Assembly: GCF_002742265.1 (NCBI RefSeq)
Contig: NZ_MDGL01000126.1
Span: forward strand, 116,839 to 180,838
From: Maribacter sp. 4G9
GTDB lineage: Bacteria; Bacteroidota; Bacteroidia; Flavobacteriales; Flavobacteriaceae
Direction: 5' to 3'
DNA: 64,000 nt
The position numbers and the translations under genes were made by a program. The notes beneath the pieces are model-generated. The model saw only the letters and a list, made by a program, of their open reading frames with translations. It had not been told where the DNA came from and did no database searches. Below are positions 8,459 to 17,362 of this stretch, piece by piece (within the stretch, counting starts at the first letter, position 1; each line of letters begins with the position of its first letter).

Positions 8459-9046
8459 ATGAGAAATTTTTTTAGGTTTTTAAAGAGTAAAACTTTCCTG
8501 ATACAAATTGGTCTGGCCATAGGGGTTTTAACAGTATTGATTTTCTTGGTCTTCAGGTGGTTGAACAGTTCCACCAATCATGGCGAGTTTGTTGAGGTGC
8601 CGGACTTTTCCAAACTTTCAGTAATGGAAATGCGACAAAAGGTCGAAAACGCGGGATTACGTTATGAAGTGGTGGATTCCGCAAATTACAATCCTGAGTA
8701 TCCCAGATTTTCAATAATAGAACAGAATCCGTCCGCTGGTACGAAAGTTAAGACCAATAGAAAGATTTACTTTACGGTAAACCCGTCCGGGTATAAAAAG
8801 GTTACGGTGCCAAAAATCATTCAGGTAACCAAGCGGAATGCGTCCTCCATGTTGAAGGCAGTTGGATTGGATGTTCAAAAAGTTACCTATATCGATCAAC
8901 TTGGCAAGGACATGGTGTATTACATAAAATACAAGGGTAAGGACATCAAGCCAGGGGATAAGCTTCCCAAAACTTCTAAAATAGAATTGATTTGCGGTAA
9001 CGGCAAAGTGACCGGAGGAGCCATCATCCAAGAAGATTCCGAATAA
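8459..9046 (+). CDS. Membrane-anchored PASTA-domain protein
   Basis: A 195-residue protein with a short cytoplasmic N-terminus, one membrane helix at about residues 12-34 and an exported part with two PASTA repeats, about 40-110 (starting FVEVPDFSKLSVMEMRQKVE) and 113-180 (VTVPKIIQVTKRNASSMLKA). PASTA domains bind uncrosslinked peptidoglycan or muropeptides. Unlike PknB or PBP2x, no kinase or transpeptidase domain is attached. The stop codon and the rluD start are separated by a single base, so the two are cotranscribed; being beside ddl fits a cell-wall role. Confidence 0.88.
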   Translation: MRNFFRFLKSKTFLIQIGLAIGVLTVLIFLVFRWLNSSTNHGEFVEVPDFSKLSVMEMRQKVENAGLRYEVVDSANYNPEYPRFSIIEQNPSAGTKVKTNRKIYFTVNPSGYKKVTVPKIIQVTKRNASSMLKAVGLDVQKVTYIDQLGKDMVYYIKYKGKDIKPGDKLPKTSKIELICGNGKVTGGAIIQEDSE

Positions 9047-9047
9047 T

Positions 9048-10076
9048 ATGATTTCTACAACGAATTTGGAGCAAGAGGATAACGATGATCTTTTTGAACA
9101 TTACAGATTTGTAGCCTCCAAAGGACAAGACCCTCTAAGGGTGGACAAATTTTTGATGAACTTCGTTGAAAATGCCACCCGTAACAAGATACAACAAGCT
9201 GCGAAAGATGGTCATGTTTGGGTTAATGATGCCATTGTCAAAAGCAACTACAAGGTAAAGGCAGGGGATGAAGTCAAGGTGCTTTTTGAACACCCGCCCC
9301 ATGAACATCTATTGGTTCCTGAGAATATTCCATTGGACATCGTCTATGAGGATGATATTCTTTTGGTAGTGAACAAGCCTGCGGGCATGGTGGTGCATCC
9401 CGGGCATGGAAATTATTCTGCCACCCTCATAAACGCCCTTATTTATCATTTTGAAAATTTACCCACCAATAGTAGTGAACGGCCTGGTCTGGTCCATAGG
9501 ATTGATAAGGATACTTCTGGACTGTTGGTAATTGCCAAGACGGAAGCGGCCATGACGCACTTGGCCAAGCAGTTTTTTGATAAAACCTCTGAGCGAGAGT
9601 ATATTGCTTTAGTATGGGGAAATGTTGAGGAGGATGAGGGTACTATCATCGGTAATATTGGGAGAAACCCCAAAAACCGACTTCAAATGCATGTTTTTCC
9701 AGAAGGGGAGGATGGAAAGGAAGCAATTACCCATTATAAAGTTTTGGAACGCCTGGGATATGTCACCCTGGTGTCCTGTAAATTGGAGACCGGCAGAACA
9801 CATCAAATAAGAGTACATATGAAATACATAGGTCACACACTCTTTAATGACGAACGGTACGGCGGGGACAAAATTTTAAAAGGTACCACCTTTACAAAAT
9901 ACAAACAGTTTGTTGAAAATGCTTTTAAGGTCCTGCCAAGACAGGCCTTACATGCCAAGACCCTAGGTTTTATCCACCCAGTATCAGGCGAGAAAATGAG
10001 GTTTGATTCCGTAATTCCAGAGGATATGCAATCCTGTATAGAAAAGTGGCGGAATTACTCCCTAACCGGTTTATAG
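9048..10076 (+). CDS. rluD: RluA/RluD-family rRNA pseudouridine synthase
   Basis: The 342-residue enzyme converts uridines of 23S rRNA (helix 69 in the RluD group) to pseudouridine. An N-terminal S4 RNA-binding domain spans about residues 25-85 (PLRVDKFLMNF ... GDEVKVLF). The catalytic domain has the signature HRIDKDTSGLL (150-160) with the catalytic Asp153, and the later segment CKLETGRTHQIRVHM. It is the second gene of the PASTA-rluD pair. The exact target site cannot be proved from sequence, so the symbol rests on best family fit. Confidence 0.9.
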   Translation: MISTTNLEQEDNDDLFEHYRFVASKGQDPLRVDKFLMNFVENATRNKIQQAAKDGHVWVNDAIVKSNYKVKAGDEVKVLFEHPPHEHLLVPENIPLDIVYEDDILLVVNKPAGMVVHPGHGNYSATLINALIYHFENLPTNSSERPGLVHRIDKDTSGLLVIAKTEAAMTHLAKQFFDKTSEREYIALVWGNVEEDEGTIIGNIGRNPKNRLQMHVFPEGEDGKEAITHYKVLERLGYVTLVSCKLETGRTHQIRVHMKYIGHTLFNDERYGGDKILKGTTFTKYKQFVENAFKVLPRQALHAKTLGFIHPVSGEKMRFDSVIPEDMQSCIEKWRNYSLTGL

Positions 10077-10118
10077 AAGTAGTTGATAGGACTATCAGAA
10101 CTCTTTTTTGCCATCTGT

Positions 10119-10148
10119 TTTGCATCGGATAAAAAACATATATTTTTG
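10119..10148 (+). promoter_or_regulatory. Promoter of yaaA (TTTG-N18-TATTTTTG)
   Basis: TTTG at 10119-10122 and TATTTTTG at 10141-10148 are separated by 18 nt, matching the Bacteroidota primary sigma consensus. The predicted start site near 10155 leaves a leader of about 37 nt before the yaaA ATG. Confidence 0.6.
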
Positions 10149-10191
10149 ATATTGAGAATAGGATGTACGCCATCGGAATTAATAGAAAGAA

Positions 10192-10953
10192 ATGAAAATT
10201 GTAATATCTCCTGCAAAATCCCTTGATTTTGAAAGCACTCTGCCCACCGATAGATTTTCGCAACCCGAATTTTTAAAACAGGCCGAGACGCTTAACAAGG
10301 TCCTCGTCAAGAAAAAACCCAAGGCACTTTCAGAATTGATGTCCATTTCTGATAATTTGGCCCAATTGAATTGGGAACGCAACCAAAATTTCTCTGTTCC
10401 CTTTACCGAGGAAAATGCCAGACCTGCGGTATATGCTTTCAATGGCGATGTATATCAAGGTCTGGATGCATATTCCATTACGGAAGATAAATTGGATGAT
10501 CTGCAAAATACTTTACGAATCCTATCCGGACTCTACGGTATCCTAAAACCATTGGATTTGATACAGCCTTATAGACTGGAAATGGGAACCTCCTTAAAGG
10601 TAGGAAGGAAAAAAAACCTATATGAATTCTGGAAAAAGGAGCTGACAGACCATCTTAACAAGGAATTGCAAGAAGGAGAGTTGTTCGTGAATTTGGCCAG
10701 CAATGAATATTTTAGCGCCCTTGACCAAAAGAATCTAAAAGTTCCTGTAATCACTCCGGTTTTTAAGGATTGGAAAAACAATACCTTAAAGGTCATAAGC
10801 TTCTTTGCCAAAAAGGCCCGTGGCTCCATGGTACGCTATATTTTGGATTCCAATGCATCAAGTTTGGACGATATCAAAGGATTTGATTTGGATGATTATC
10901 AGTTCAGTCAAGAACATACCCTTAAAGAAAACGAGCCCGTATTTATCCGTTAA
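10192..10953 (+). CDS. yaaA: Peroxide stress protein YaaA (UPF0246/DUF328)
   Basis: The 253-residue protein begins [15 protein letters not shown], the family signature, and contains [11 protein letters not shown] (residues 84-94), [20 protein letters not shown] and the C-terminal [13 protein letters not shown]. In E. coli YaaA lowers intracellular free iron during hydrogen peroxide stress and binds DNA; the molecular activity is not settled. It seems to be a single-gene unit here with its own promoter. Confidence 0.93.
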   Translation: MKIVISPAKSLDFESTLPTDRFSQPEFLKQAETLNKVLVKKKPKALSELMSISDNLAQLNWERNQNFSVPFTEENARPAVYAFNGDVYQGLDAYSITEDKLDDLQNTLRILSGLYGILKPLDLIQPYRLEMGTSLKVGRKKNLYEFWKKELTDHLNKELQEGELFVNLASNEYFSALDQKNLKVPVITPVFKDWKNNTLKVISFFAKKARGSMVRYILDSNASSLDDIKGFDLDDYQFSQEHTLKENEPVFIR

Positions 10954-11009
10954 TAATATATTTTCCTTCTTTTCGTTCTGCTAGTATAGTGTATCCTAAC
11001 ATAAAAAGA

Positions 11010-11375
11010 ATGAAAAGGTTCTTACATGTAGTCATAATTTTTTCAGTAGTTCTGTTATCCTGTACCGATCGTGACGATGATGTGGATATGGTGAATATCC
11101 GCATTAGGAACAATACAGATTTAAATTTTAACGAGGTGAGGGTCAACGAAAAGGATACGGTATATGAGAACATTCCGGCCGGGGAGTTCTCCGAATATTA
11201 TGAATTTGACTCAGCTCCCGAAGAAATGGGATTGACAATAATTTCTGATTCCACCAGCTTTGAGTACACTCCAGGAGTATTGGCCATAGATTCCTTGCCA
11301 ATAGGCTTTTACACCTATGAATTGGGTCTGGATGAGGAAAACCAGGTGGAATTCAACTTTAGGATAGATTATTAG
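11010..11375 (+). CDS. Small putative lipoprotein, unknown function
   Basis: From the ATG at 11010 the product has 121 residues and begins MKRFLHVVIIFSVVLLSC, a lipoprotein signal with the lipidated Cys at residue 18, followed by an acidic DRDDDVD linker that may favour surface export in Bacteroidota. The mature part (VNIRIRNNTDLNFNEVRVNE) looks like a small beta-sandwich, and I do not recognise a family. A GTG at 10989 in frame is a weaker start. The stop lies 2 nt from the end of the convergent Thx gene. Confidence 0.7.
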   Translation: MKRFLHVVIIFSVVLLSCTDRDDDVDMVNIRIRNNTDLNFNEVRVNEKDTVYENIPAGEFSEYYEFDSAPEEMGLTIISDSTSFEYTPGVLAIDSLPIGFYTYELGLDEENQVEFNFRIDY

Positions 11376-11377
11376 TT

Positions 11378-11506
11378 CTATTTTTTCTTCCCGACCTTTA
11401 TTTTCTCCTCAACGGTAAGTTTTCGTTTTATTTTTTTAGGCCTTCTGGCCCCATAGGAGTTATTGGCAATTTTGCCGCGCTTTGTTTTTTTGTCCCCTTT
11501 TCCCAT
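11378..11506 (-). CDS. 30S ribosomal protein Thx
   Basis: A 42-residue, very basic protein: it begins MGKGDKKTKRGKIANNSYGA, then RRPKKIKRK, and ends VGKKK. The MGKGDKK-KRGKI start is the signature of the Bacteroidota 30S protein THX, a small subunit protein that sits at the head of the 30S subunit. It starts from an ATG at 11506 and stops at 11378. It is encoded on the minus strand, facing the upstream lipoprotein gene end to end. Confidence 0.88.
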   Translation of the reverse strand: MGKGDKKTKRGKIANNSYGARRPKKIKRKLTVEEKIKVGKKK

Positions 11507-11633
11507 ATCATTTTCAGTTTTACTTAATAATCCAGATTAAATTGCAACAAGGGTAGCATCGAAAACAAACATTTGTTCCCTGCAACAACCCAACTGGATG
11601 TACTCATTTTGTTTATTTCTTAAAGTTACGAAA

Positions 11634-11664
11634 TTGGAGTTAAACTTCTATTTCAATAGATTTG
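11634..11664 (+). promoter_or_regulatory. Promoter of the UDG-like gene (TTG-N20-TAGATTTG)
   Basis: TTG at 11634-11636 and TAGATTTG at 11657-11664 are separated by 20 nt. The predicted transcript start near 11671 is about 20 nt before the TTG start codon of the next gene, which supports that unusual start. Confidence 0.55.
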
Positions 11665-11690
11665 ATACCGTTTAATTAACACTATTTGGT

Positions 11691-12350
11691 TTGTTCTTGC
11701 ACACCCATCCTTATAATCCGTTTCTTTTTAAAGGTGTTACCAAGCTGATCGTAGGCACCCTTCCCCCGCCTAGATTCACTACAGGAGCCTTAAAAGAGGG
11801 CGATGTAAATTTTTGTTATGGCAGCAGGGACGGTCAATTATGGCCCATTTTGAACGAAATTTTTAAGTTGGAACTGCTCTTTGAAACTTCCGAGAAGGCC
11901 ATTGTGCAGCGAAAGGAATTTTTGATGCAGAATAAGATTGGAATCTGTGATATTGTTGCTTCCGCGGAACGGGAGAAAGTGGATGCCTCTGATTTGGGAA
12001 TGCAAAATATCAAACTACGTAACCTACTCTATTATTTGGAGAAATATCCTTCGGTAAAAACATTATTGTTCACTGGGGGAAATAGCAAGAACGGTCCCGA
12101 GTATTTTTTTAGAAGACATCTAAAGGAACATGGATTGCATTTGACCGTGAAATCCGACCAAGTTCCTAGGATTCATGAATTTGTTCACCCAAAAACGAAT
12201 CTAAGAATTACGACCGTGTCCTTGATAGCACCATCTGGGGCGGCAAACCGGGCAGTTGGGAGCATTCCTGAATATAAAAAACTGAAAATGGTGGACCCCA
12301 ATTTTAGTACGGTGGATTACAGGGTCATGCAGTACGCTCAGTACTTCTAA
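11691..12350 (+). CDS. Uracil-DNA glycosylase superfamily-like protein
   Basis: A 219-residue protein resembling the uracil-DNA glycosylase fold proteins of Bacteroidota. It has VGTLPPPRF (residues 22-30), which resembles the water-activating segment of the superfamily, NFCYGSRDGQLWPILNEIF (40-58), a central GICDIVAS and a late segment TTVSLIAPSGAANRAVG with the Ser/Asn-rich DNA-intercalation-like loop. It probably acts on mismatched or deaminated bases, but the substrate is not proven. No in-frame ATG exists between the upstream stop at 11673 and the conserved N-terminus, so translation must begin at TTG 11691 (or TTG 11697). Confidence 0.7.
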   Translation: MFLHTHPYNPFLFKGVTKLIVGTLPPPRFTTGALKEGDVNFCYGSRDGQLWPILNEIFKLELLFETSEKAIVQRKEFLMQNKIGICDIVASAEREKVDASDLGMQNIKLRNLLYYLEKYPSVKTLLFTGGNSKNGPEYFFRRHLKEHGLHLTVKSDQVPRIHEFVHPKTNLRITTVSLIAPSGAANRAVGSIPEYKKLKMVDPNFSTVDYRVMQYAQYF

Positions 12351-12362
12351 TTCTGTAGAACT

Positions 12363-12395
12363 AAAAAGAGCCTTGCTTTTCGGCAAGACTCTTTT
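12363..12395 (+). terminator. Rho-independent terminator after the UDG-like gene
   Basis: The stem AAGAGCCTTGC / GCAAGACTCTT has one internal mismatch and a short TTTTCG loop, followed by a T run. It begins 13 nt after the stop codon. Confidence 0.8.
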
Positions 12396-12625
12396 ACGAG
12401 AACACTATATGAAAATGAAAAAATTATTTACTTGATTACAAGGTAAAACTACACAGGATTTTCGGTCTCCTTTAATTATTGTTGTCAAAACTGTTGTTTT
12501 TGTGGTAAAGGAAATCTATTTTGTTATTTAAGCATATTCGTGCTTTCCATTTCTATAGAATATCGATCTTTATGGATGAAGGAAGGTGGGAAAGTGATGT
12601 TATTAATCAAAAAAATAAGTGATTT

Positions 12626-15172
12626 ATGCAGCAATCAGAAAGATTGGAGGAATTTAAAAAATCCGTTGAAAATAAATTTAATGTATACAATAGTCTGTTC
12701 CTAAATTTACCTTATAGTAATATAGAAAACGTGGGTATGTTAATCCCTCTTCTTATGGACCAGTCTGAAAAGGGTCTAAAGAATGGCTTAAACCCACGTG
12801 AAATTTTGGACATGTTCTTTGAAAAGTTCGTTAGCCTTGAAACGGAAAAGGAAAAGATAGACTTTATGTTCCGCGTGATCCAATATGTAGAGCGACAAGT
12901 AGTATTGTATGATAGTGTGGAGGATGCCGCATTTCCAAAATTACAAAAACATTCCAGTTCATTGTCCCTTAAGGATTATTTTCAATTGGTGGAGCGTAAC
13001 GGTGCCTGGGACCAAATTGGTGAAAAGCTAGATAATTTCAGCGCAAGGATCGTATTAACGGCGCATCCCACTCAATTTTATACCCCTGCCGTTCTTGATA
13101 TAATTACCAATTTGCGAACGCTGATTCTTGAGGATCGGATAGACGAGATTGACGTGGCCCTCCAGCAATTGGGGCTAACCTCCTTAATAAATGCCAAAAA
13201 ACCTACCCCTTTGGATGAGGCCAAGAACATTATTTACACTTTAAGACATGTGTATTATGATGCTATTGGTGACTTGTACTCATACATCAAGGGTAGTACA
13301 GGTTCCAAAAAATTTGAAAATCATAACATTGTAAAACTAGGATTTTGGCCTGGTGGCGATCGGGATGGGAATCCATTTGTAACCGCGGACATTACCAAAG
13401 ATGTTATGAACGAGCTACGCTTAAACTTGATGAAGTGTTATTATAACGACCTTAAGCGTCTACAGCACAAATTAACCTTTAAGGCCGTTCAAGATCCCAT
13501 GAACGAATTGCGTTCCAATCTATATTCAGCAATGTTCGACAGTACCAAGGATGTTGGGTACGATGAAATCATAAATCCATTGATACAGATACGAGAGGCC
13601 TTGATCGATAAATACAATAGCTTGTACCTGAAGGATTTGGATAAGTTCATTGACAAGGTCAAAATCTTCAAGACCCATTTTGCAACAATCGATATCCGTC
13701 AGGATCATAGTATGCACACCAAAGTCATGACCGAAGTTCTTAAGCATAAAAACTTCATAAAGGAGGATTTGAACGAGTTGACCGAAGATGAACTGGTTAG
13801 GATTTTATTGCACGAAAACTTTCAACTATCAGCCCACGATTTTTCAGAGGATATTGTAAAGGATACCATAGCCAATATATCGCAATTGAAAACTATCCAG
13901 GAAAAAAATGGTGAGGAAGGCTGTAATAGATACATCATTAGTAACTCAGAGGATATATTTAGTATACTTTTTGTATACGGACTGTTTAGGTGGTGTGGTT
14001 GGGCCGATAAAAAAATAACTTTTGATATAGTGCCATTGTTCGAGACCATGGCAGGCATGGATAATTCTGAAGCCACCATGCAAAAGTTGTTCGGTTTAAA
14101 GGAGTACAGGGAACATGTTGCCAACAGGGGCAATAAGCAGACCATAATGCTCGGTTTTTCCGATGGAACCAAGGATGGTGGATATCTGAAGGCAAATTGG
14201 TCCATTTTAAAGACCAAGGAAACCCTTTCCGGAGTTTGCGAAAATAATGGAGTAGCTGCCATATTCTTTGATGGTAGGGGAGGACCACCGGCAAGGGGAG
14301 GCGGTAAGACACATCGTTTTTATGCCGCGCAGACCAGTAAGGTGGCCAATAATGAAATACAATTGACTATTCAAGGGCAGACCATTACAAGCACCTACGG
14401 TACTAAGGAGCAGTTTATTTATAACAGCGAGCAATTGTTGACTGCCGGACTTTCCAACTCTATTTTGGGGAAGGAAATATTAATCTCCGATGAGTCCAGG
14501 GCCTTGATCGAGGAACTCGCTGAGTTGAGTTTTGAAAAATACGATGCCTTGAAACACCATGAGAAATTCATGCCTTACCTGGAGAACATGAGTACCTTAA
14601 AATACTATACCAAGGCGAATATTGGCAGTAGACCCGGTAAACGGGGAAATAAGGCAAAACTGGAATTGTCAGATCTGAGGGCGATTTCCTTTGTAGGTTC
14701 CTGGAGTCAATTGAAGCAAAATGTACCTGGATATTTTGGTATAGGTAGTGCCCTTAAAAAGATGGAGGATGAAGGTCGTTTTGAAGAAGCCAAGAAATTA
14801 TATGATGAGGTTCCATTTTTTCAGGCTTTGATGATGAACAGCATGATGAGCCTCTCCAAATGTTATTTTGAACTCACAAGTTATATGAAGGAGGATGATG
14901 AATATGGTGCATTTTGGGAGATTTTACTCCAAGAATTTGAACTTTCCAAAAAGATGCTCTTACAATTATCAGGAATGGAAGTGTTAATGCAGAAGGAAGC
15001 TATTTCTAGGGAGTCCATAAAAATACGGGAAGATATAGTGTTGCCCTTATTGGTCATCCAGCAATATGCACTTCAGAAAATTAGTCAGGGTACTGAACAT
15101 AAGGAATTATATGAAAAAATTGTTACACGTTCACTCTACGGAAACATAAACGCTAGTAGAAATTCTGCATAA
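12626..15172 (+). CDS. ppc: Phosphoenolpyruvate carboxylase
   Basis: Carboxylates phosphoenolpyruvate with bicarbonate to oxaloacetate, refilling the TCA cycle. The 848-residue protein has the catalytic His147 in LTAHPTQ (144-150), GGDRDGNP (243-250), GFSDGTKDGGY at about 510-520, the glycine-rich loop DGRGGPPARGGGKTHR at about 550-565 and SRPGKRG near 667. The C-terminus ends GNINASRNSA in place of the G-RNTG ending of E. coli, typical of a divergent Bacteroidota subgroup. It is shorter than the enterobacterial enzyme (883). It stands alone, with terminators on both sides. Confidence 0.95.
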   Translation: MQQSERLEEFKKSVENKFNVYNSLFLNLPYSNIENVGMLIPLLMDQSEKGLKNGLNPREILDMFFEKFVSLETEKEKIDFMFRVIQYVERQVVLYDSVEDAAFPKLQKHSSSLSLKDYFQLVERNGAWDQIGEKLDNFSARIVLTAHPTQFYTPAVLDIITNLRTLILEDRIDEIDVALQQLGLTSLINAKKPTPLDEAKNIIYTLRHVYYDAIGDLYSYIKGSTGSKKFENHNIVKLGFWPGGDRDGNPFVTADITKDVMNELRLNLMKCYYNDLKRLQHKLTFKAVQDPMNELRSNLYSAMFDSTKDVGYDEIINPLIQIREALIDKYNSLYLKDLDKFIDKVKIFKTHFATIDIRQDHSMHTKVMTEVLKHKNFIKEDLNELTEDELVRILLHENFQLSAHDFSEDIVKDTIANISQLKTIQEKNGEEGCNRYIISNSEDIFSILFVYGLFRWCGWADKKITFDIVPLFETMAGMDNSEATMQKLFGLKEYREHVANRGNKQTIMLGFSDGTKDGGYLKANWSILKTKETLSGVCENNGVAAIFFDGRGGPPARGGGKTHRFYAAQTSKVANNEIQLTIQGQTITSTYGTKEQFIYNSEQLLTAGLSNSILGKEILISDESRALIEELAELSFEKYDALKHHEKFMPYLENMSTLKYYTKANIGSRPGKRGNKAKLELSDLRAISFVGSWSQLKQNVPGYFGIGSALKKMEDEGRFEEAKKLYDEVPFFQALMMNSMMSLSKCYFELTSYMKEDDEYGAFWEILLQEFELSKKMLLQLSGMEVLMQKEAISRESIKIREDIVLPLLVIQQYALQKISQGTEHKELYEKIVTRSLYGNINASRNSA

Positions 15173-15192
15173 GATTATGTTGTTCTTAAACT

Positions 15193-15225
15193 AAAAAAAG
15201 CCCGGTTCTTGGAACCGGGCTTTTC
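15193..15225 (+). terminator. Terminator after ppc
   Basis: A perfect GAAAAGCCCGG-type stem: AAAAGCCCGGTTC / GGAACCGGGCTTTT with a very short loop and T/A runs on both sides. It can serve ppc and, in the opposite direction, the small gene ending at 15246. Confidence 0.88.
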
Positions 15226-15245
15226 AGTTATGATTATTCAGACAA

Positions 15246-15389
15246 TTATTTTTTGTTCTGCTGGTCTTTAATTGTCTTTTCGTCGATATCAAATTTATTG
15301 GTATCGATTCTTGTATTGCCAGTAGGATTTGTAGGATTTTCCTGTTCCTTTGTTCGTTTAAATTTTCTTTTATCTTTTATAATTCCCAT
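15246..15389 (-). CDS. Small hypothetical protein, 47 residues
   Basis: Starts at the ATG at 15389 (MGIIKDKRKFKRTKEQ) and stops at 15246. It is highly charged and hydrophilic, with a basic N-terminal half, an NPTNPTGNTRIDT middle and a KDQQNKK tail, and no membrane segment. I do not recognise a family. It sits between the ppc terminator and the M20 gene and is too short for standard ORF thresholds. The well-formed frame and the terminator on its 3' side favour a real gene. Confidence 0.5.
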   Translation of the reverse strand: MGIIKDKRKFKRTKEQENPTNPTGNTRIDTNKFDIDEKTIKDQQNKK

Positions 15390-15488
15390 TGTGTTTCTTT
15401 TTATTGTTCATACGTAAGATAAGAAACACTTAGGGCAAACTCCGTTAAGGTCGCATTAAACCTTTGTTAGTAGGTGTTAAAGCCAAAC

Positions 15489-16991
15489 TTATTTTACGAG
15501 CGGAGTACTCAAAAGAGCATAATAGGCTTGAATACCATAGGCAATTTGCCCAATTTTTAGATTCTCGTTCGGACTGTGTTGGTTGTTATCAGGATTCACC
15601 AATGGGACGAGAAATGCCGGGATTTTTAATTCGTTTACAAAGGGAGCGATTGGAACGGTTCCTCCCATAATCCTGATCTGCACCACATCCTGCTCAAATT
15701 TAGTTTCCAAGGTATTTACAATATACATTCCATAGGCATCGCCCAAATCCGTTCGAAAGGCATCTGTTACGGAACCTTCGGTAATCATGATTATTTTTTC
15801 ATGGTTCAGTCGCTCCTCTTTTGTTGGTAGTGTATCGGTTATATAAAAACCTTGATTTTTGATAAACTCCTTGACCAATTTTTTGAGTCGGTTTCCATCC
15901 GATTCCGGTACCAATCTCAGATCCAATTCAGCTGTTGCCGTTGCGGGAACAATGGTGCGTGCCTCTTCACCGATCCATGCAGAGCCCAATCCCCGTATGT
16001 TCAAACTTGGAAATTGCAGCGATTCTTGATAGAACGACCCTACTTTATCGGCCAAATTAAATTGGAGCCTTTCCCTTATCTCGGCATCGTCATCAGGAAC
16101 GCTTTTTAAAATAGCTTGGGTGGCATCGTCCAACGTAATACCATCGTAGTATCCAGGGATTACTACCCTACCTTCGTTATCCTTGAAAGAAGCCAATAAT
16201 TTGGACAAAATAAAACCTGGGTTTGGGGCATAATTTCCATAATGTCCGCTATGCTGTGGTTTTACAGGGCCAAATGTAGTCAGTGACAATGAGGTGATAC
16301 CCCTGCATCCATATACAACGGTAGGTTTGCCAGATGCATGTACGGGCCCGTCATTGATAATCAAAAAATCGGCCTCCAAAAGTTCCCTATAGGTTTTTAC
16401 GGCTTTTGGCAATGGGGCACTGCTTTTCTCCTCCTCGCTATCCAAAATCACCTTTATGTTAAAAGGTAGGTCAACATCGTTTTCCTTTAATAAATCCATA
16501 GTGTTCAGGAACATGACAATAGGCCCTTTATCATCCGAAGTGGAACGCCCAAATAGGCGCCAATCATAGTTGATATCCGTATCCAAAGCATCAAAGGACT
16601 CTTTTTGCCATTGTCCTTCGTTGTCAGACATTAATTCCAAAACATAAGGGTCTTTTTGATTCCATTTGGATGGGTCCACGGATTGCCCATCAAAATGCAT
16701 ATAGAAAAGTAGTGTCGGTTTGGTATCGTCAATGGGCAGTGCGGCAAAAAACAAGGGAAGTCCCTCCGTTTCAAGAATACTTGTGTTAAAGCCGCGTTCA
16801 TTAAATTTATTGCGTAACCAAAGTATGTTGTCATCTATGTCATCCGCATTAAGGGCGTCATTTGGAATGGCCACAAAATCCTTCAATTCTTCAATGGTTT
16901 TACGCACCTTAGATTTTAAGGACACCGCATCTTGACCGGTAACATTGCAAACTGTAGCAATTAATAGTACAAAGGGTAAAATTCTTTTCAT
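15489..16991 (-). CDS. Secreted M20-family metallopeptidase (dipeptidase)
   Basis: A 500-residue exported peptidase. The ATG at 16991 gives a Sec signal peptide MKRILPFVLLIATVCNVTGQ; an in-frame start at 17057 would bury it. M20 metal and catalytic residues are visible: MHFDG with His99 and Asp101, GRSTSDDKGP (148-157) with the bridging Asp, and DSEEEKSS (184-191) with the catalytic Glu pair; HSGHYGNYAPNPG belongs to the dimerisation-domain side. It probably cleaves dipeptides in the periplasm. It lies downstream of, but 155 nt apart from, the trp operon, on the same strand. Confidence 0.88.
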   Translation of the reverse strand: MKRILPFVLLIATVCNVTGQDAVSLKSKVRKTIEELKDFVAIPNDALNADDIDDNILWLRNKFNERGFNTSILETEGLPLFFAALPIDDTKPTLLFYMHFDGQSVDPSKWNQKDPYVLELMSDNEGQWQKESFDALDTDINYDWRLFGRSTSDDKGPIVMFLNTMDLLKENDVDLPFNIKVILDSEEEKSSAPLPKAVKTYRELLEADFLIINDGPVHASGKPTVVYGCRGITSLSLTTFGPVKPQHSGHYGNYAPNPGFILSKLLASFKDNEGRVVIPGYYDGITLDDATQAILKSVPDDDAEIRERLQFNLADKVGSFYQESLQFPSLNIRGLGSAWIGEEARTIVPATATAELDLRLVPESDGNRLKKLVKEFIKNQGFYITDTLPTKEERLNHEKIIMITEGSVTDAFRTDLGDAYGMYIVNTLETKFEQDVVQIRIMGGTVPIAPFVNELKIPAFLVPLVNPDNNQHSPNENLKIGQIAYGIQAYYALLSTPLVK

Positions 16992-17146
16992 CTGTTTATT
17001 CTTATTGTTTTTATAGGTCAGATGCAATTCGCCATTAATCATCTCAGTAAGTATCAAGACTTGTTATGGCTCATTTCATAAATGTGTTCTGCTTGGTGTA
17101 TCGACTCAAATTATCTTTAAAGATAGGGCTACGGATTCAAATGAAA

Positions 17147-17362
17147 CTACTTTTTGATTAAGGAAAGAATAATTTTCCGAATTAGCAAGATAAAGGGAAA
17201 ACCATGCAAAAGGACATCGAACCAATCCATAAATGCCATGCCCCTGGCACCGCCCAAAATCCATTTAAATTTTCCCCAAATATGGGGTTCCGGAAAGAAA
17301 GGGGCCATACCTAAAGTAAGGCATAACAGGATAATTATTTTCCAGTCGTCTATAAATTTCAT
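17147..17362 (-). CDS. Small membrane protein coupled to trpA
   Basis: A 71-residue protein with two predicted membrane segments: about residues 8-22 (IIILLCLTLGMAPFF) and 48-66 (VLLHGFPFILLIRKIILSL), joined by a hydrophilic WGKFKWILGGARGMAFMDW loop. I do not assign a function. Its ATG overlaps the trpA stop by 4 nt, so it is translated as the last gene of the trp operon. Whether it affects tryptophan metabolism is unknown. Confidence 0.68.
   Translation of the reverse strand: MKFIDDWKIIILLCLTLGMAPFFPEPHIWGKFKWILGGARGMAFMDWFDVLLHGFPFILLIRKIILSLIKK

Noticed and set aside
13822..14312. Minus-strand frames inside ppc
   Set aside because: They overlap conserved catalytic motifs of PEP carboxylase on the other strand and show no family features.
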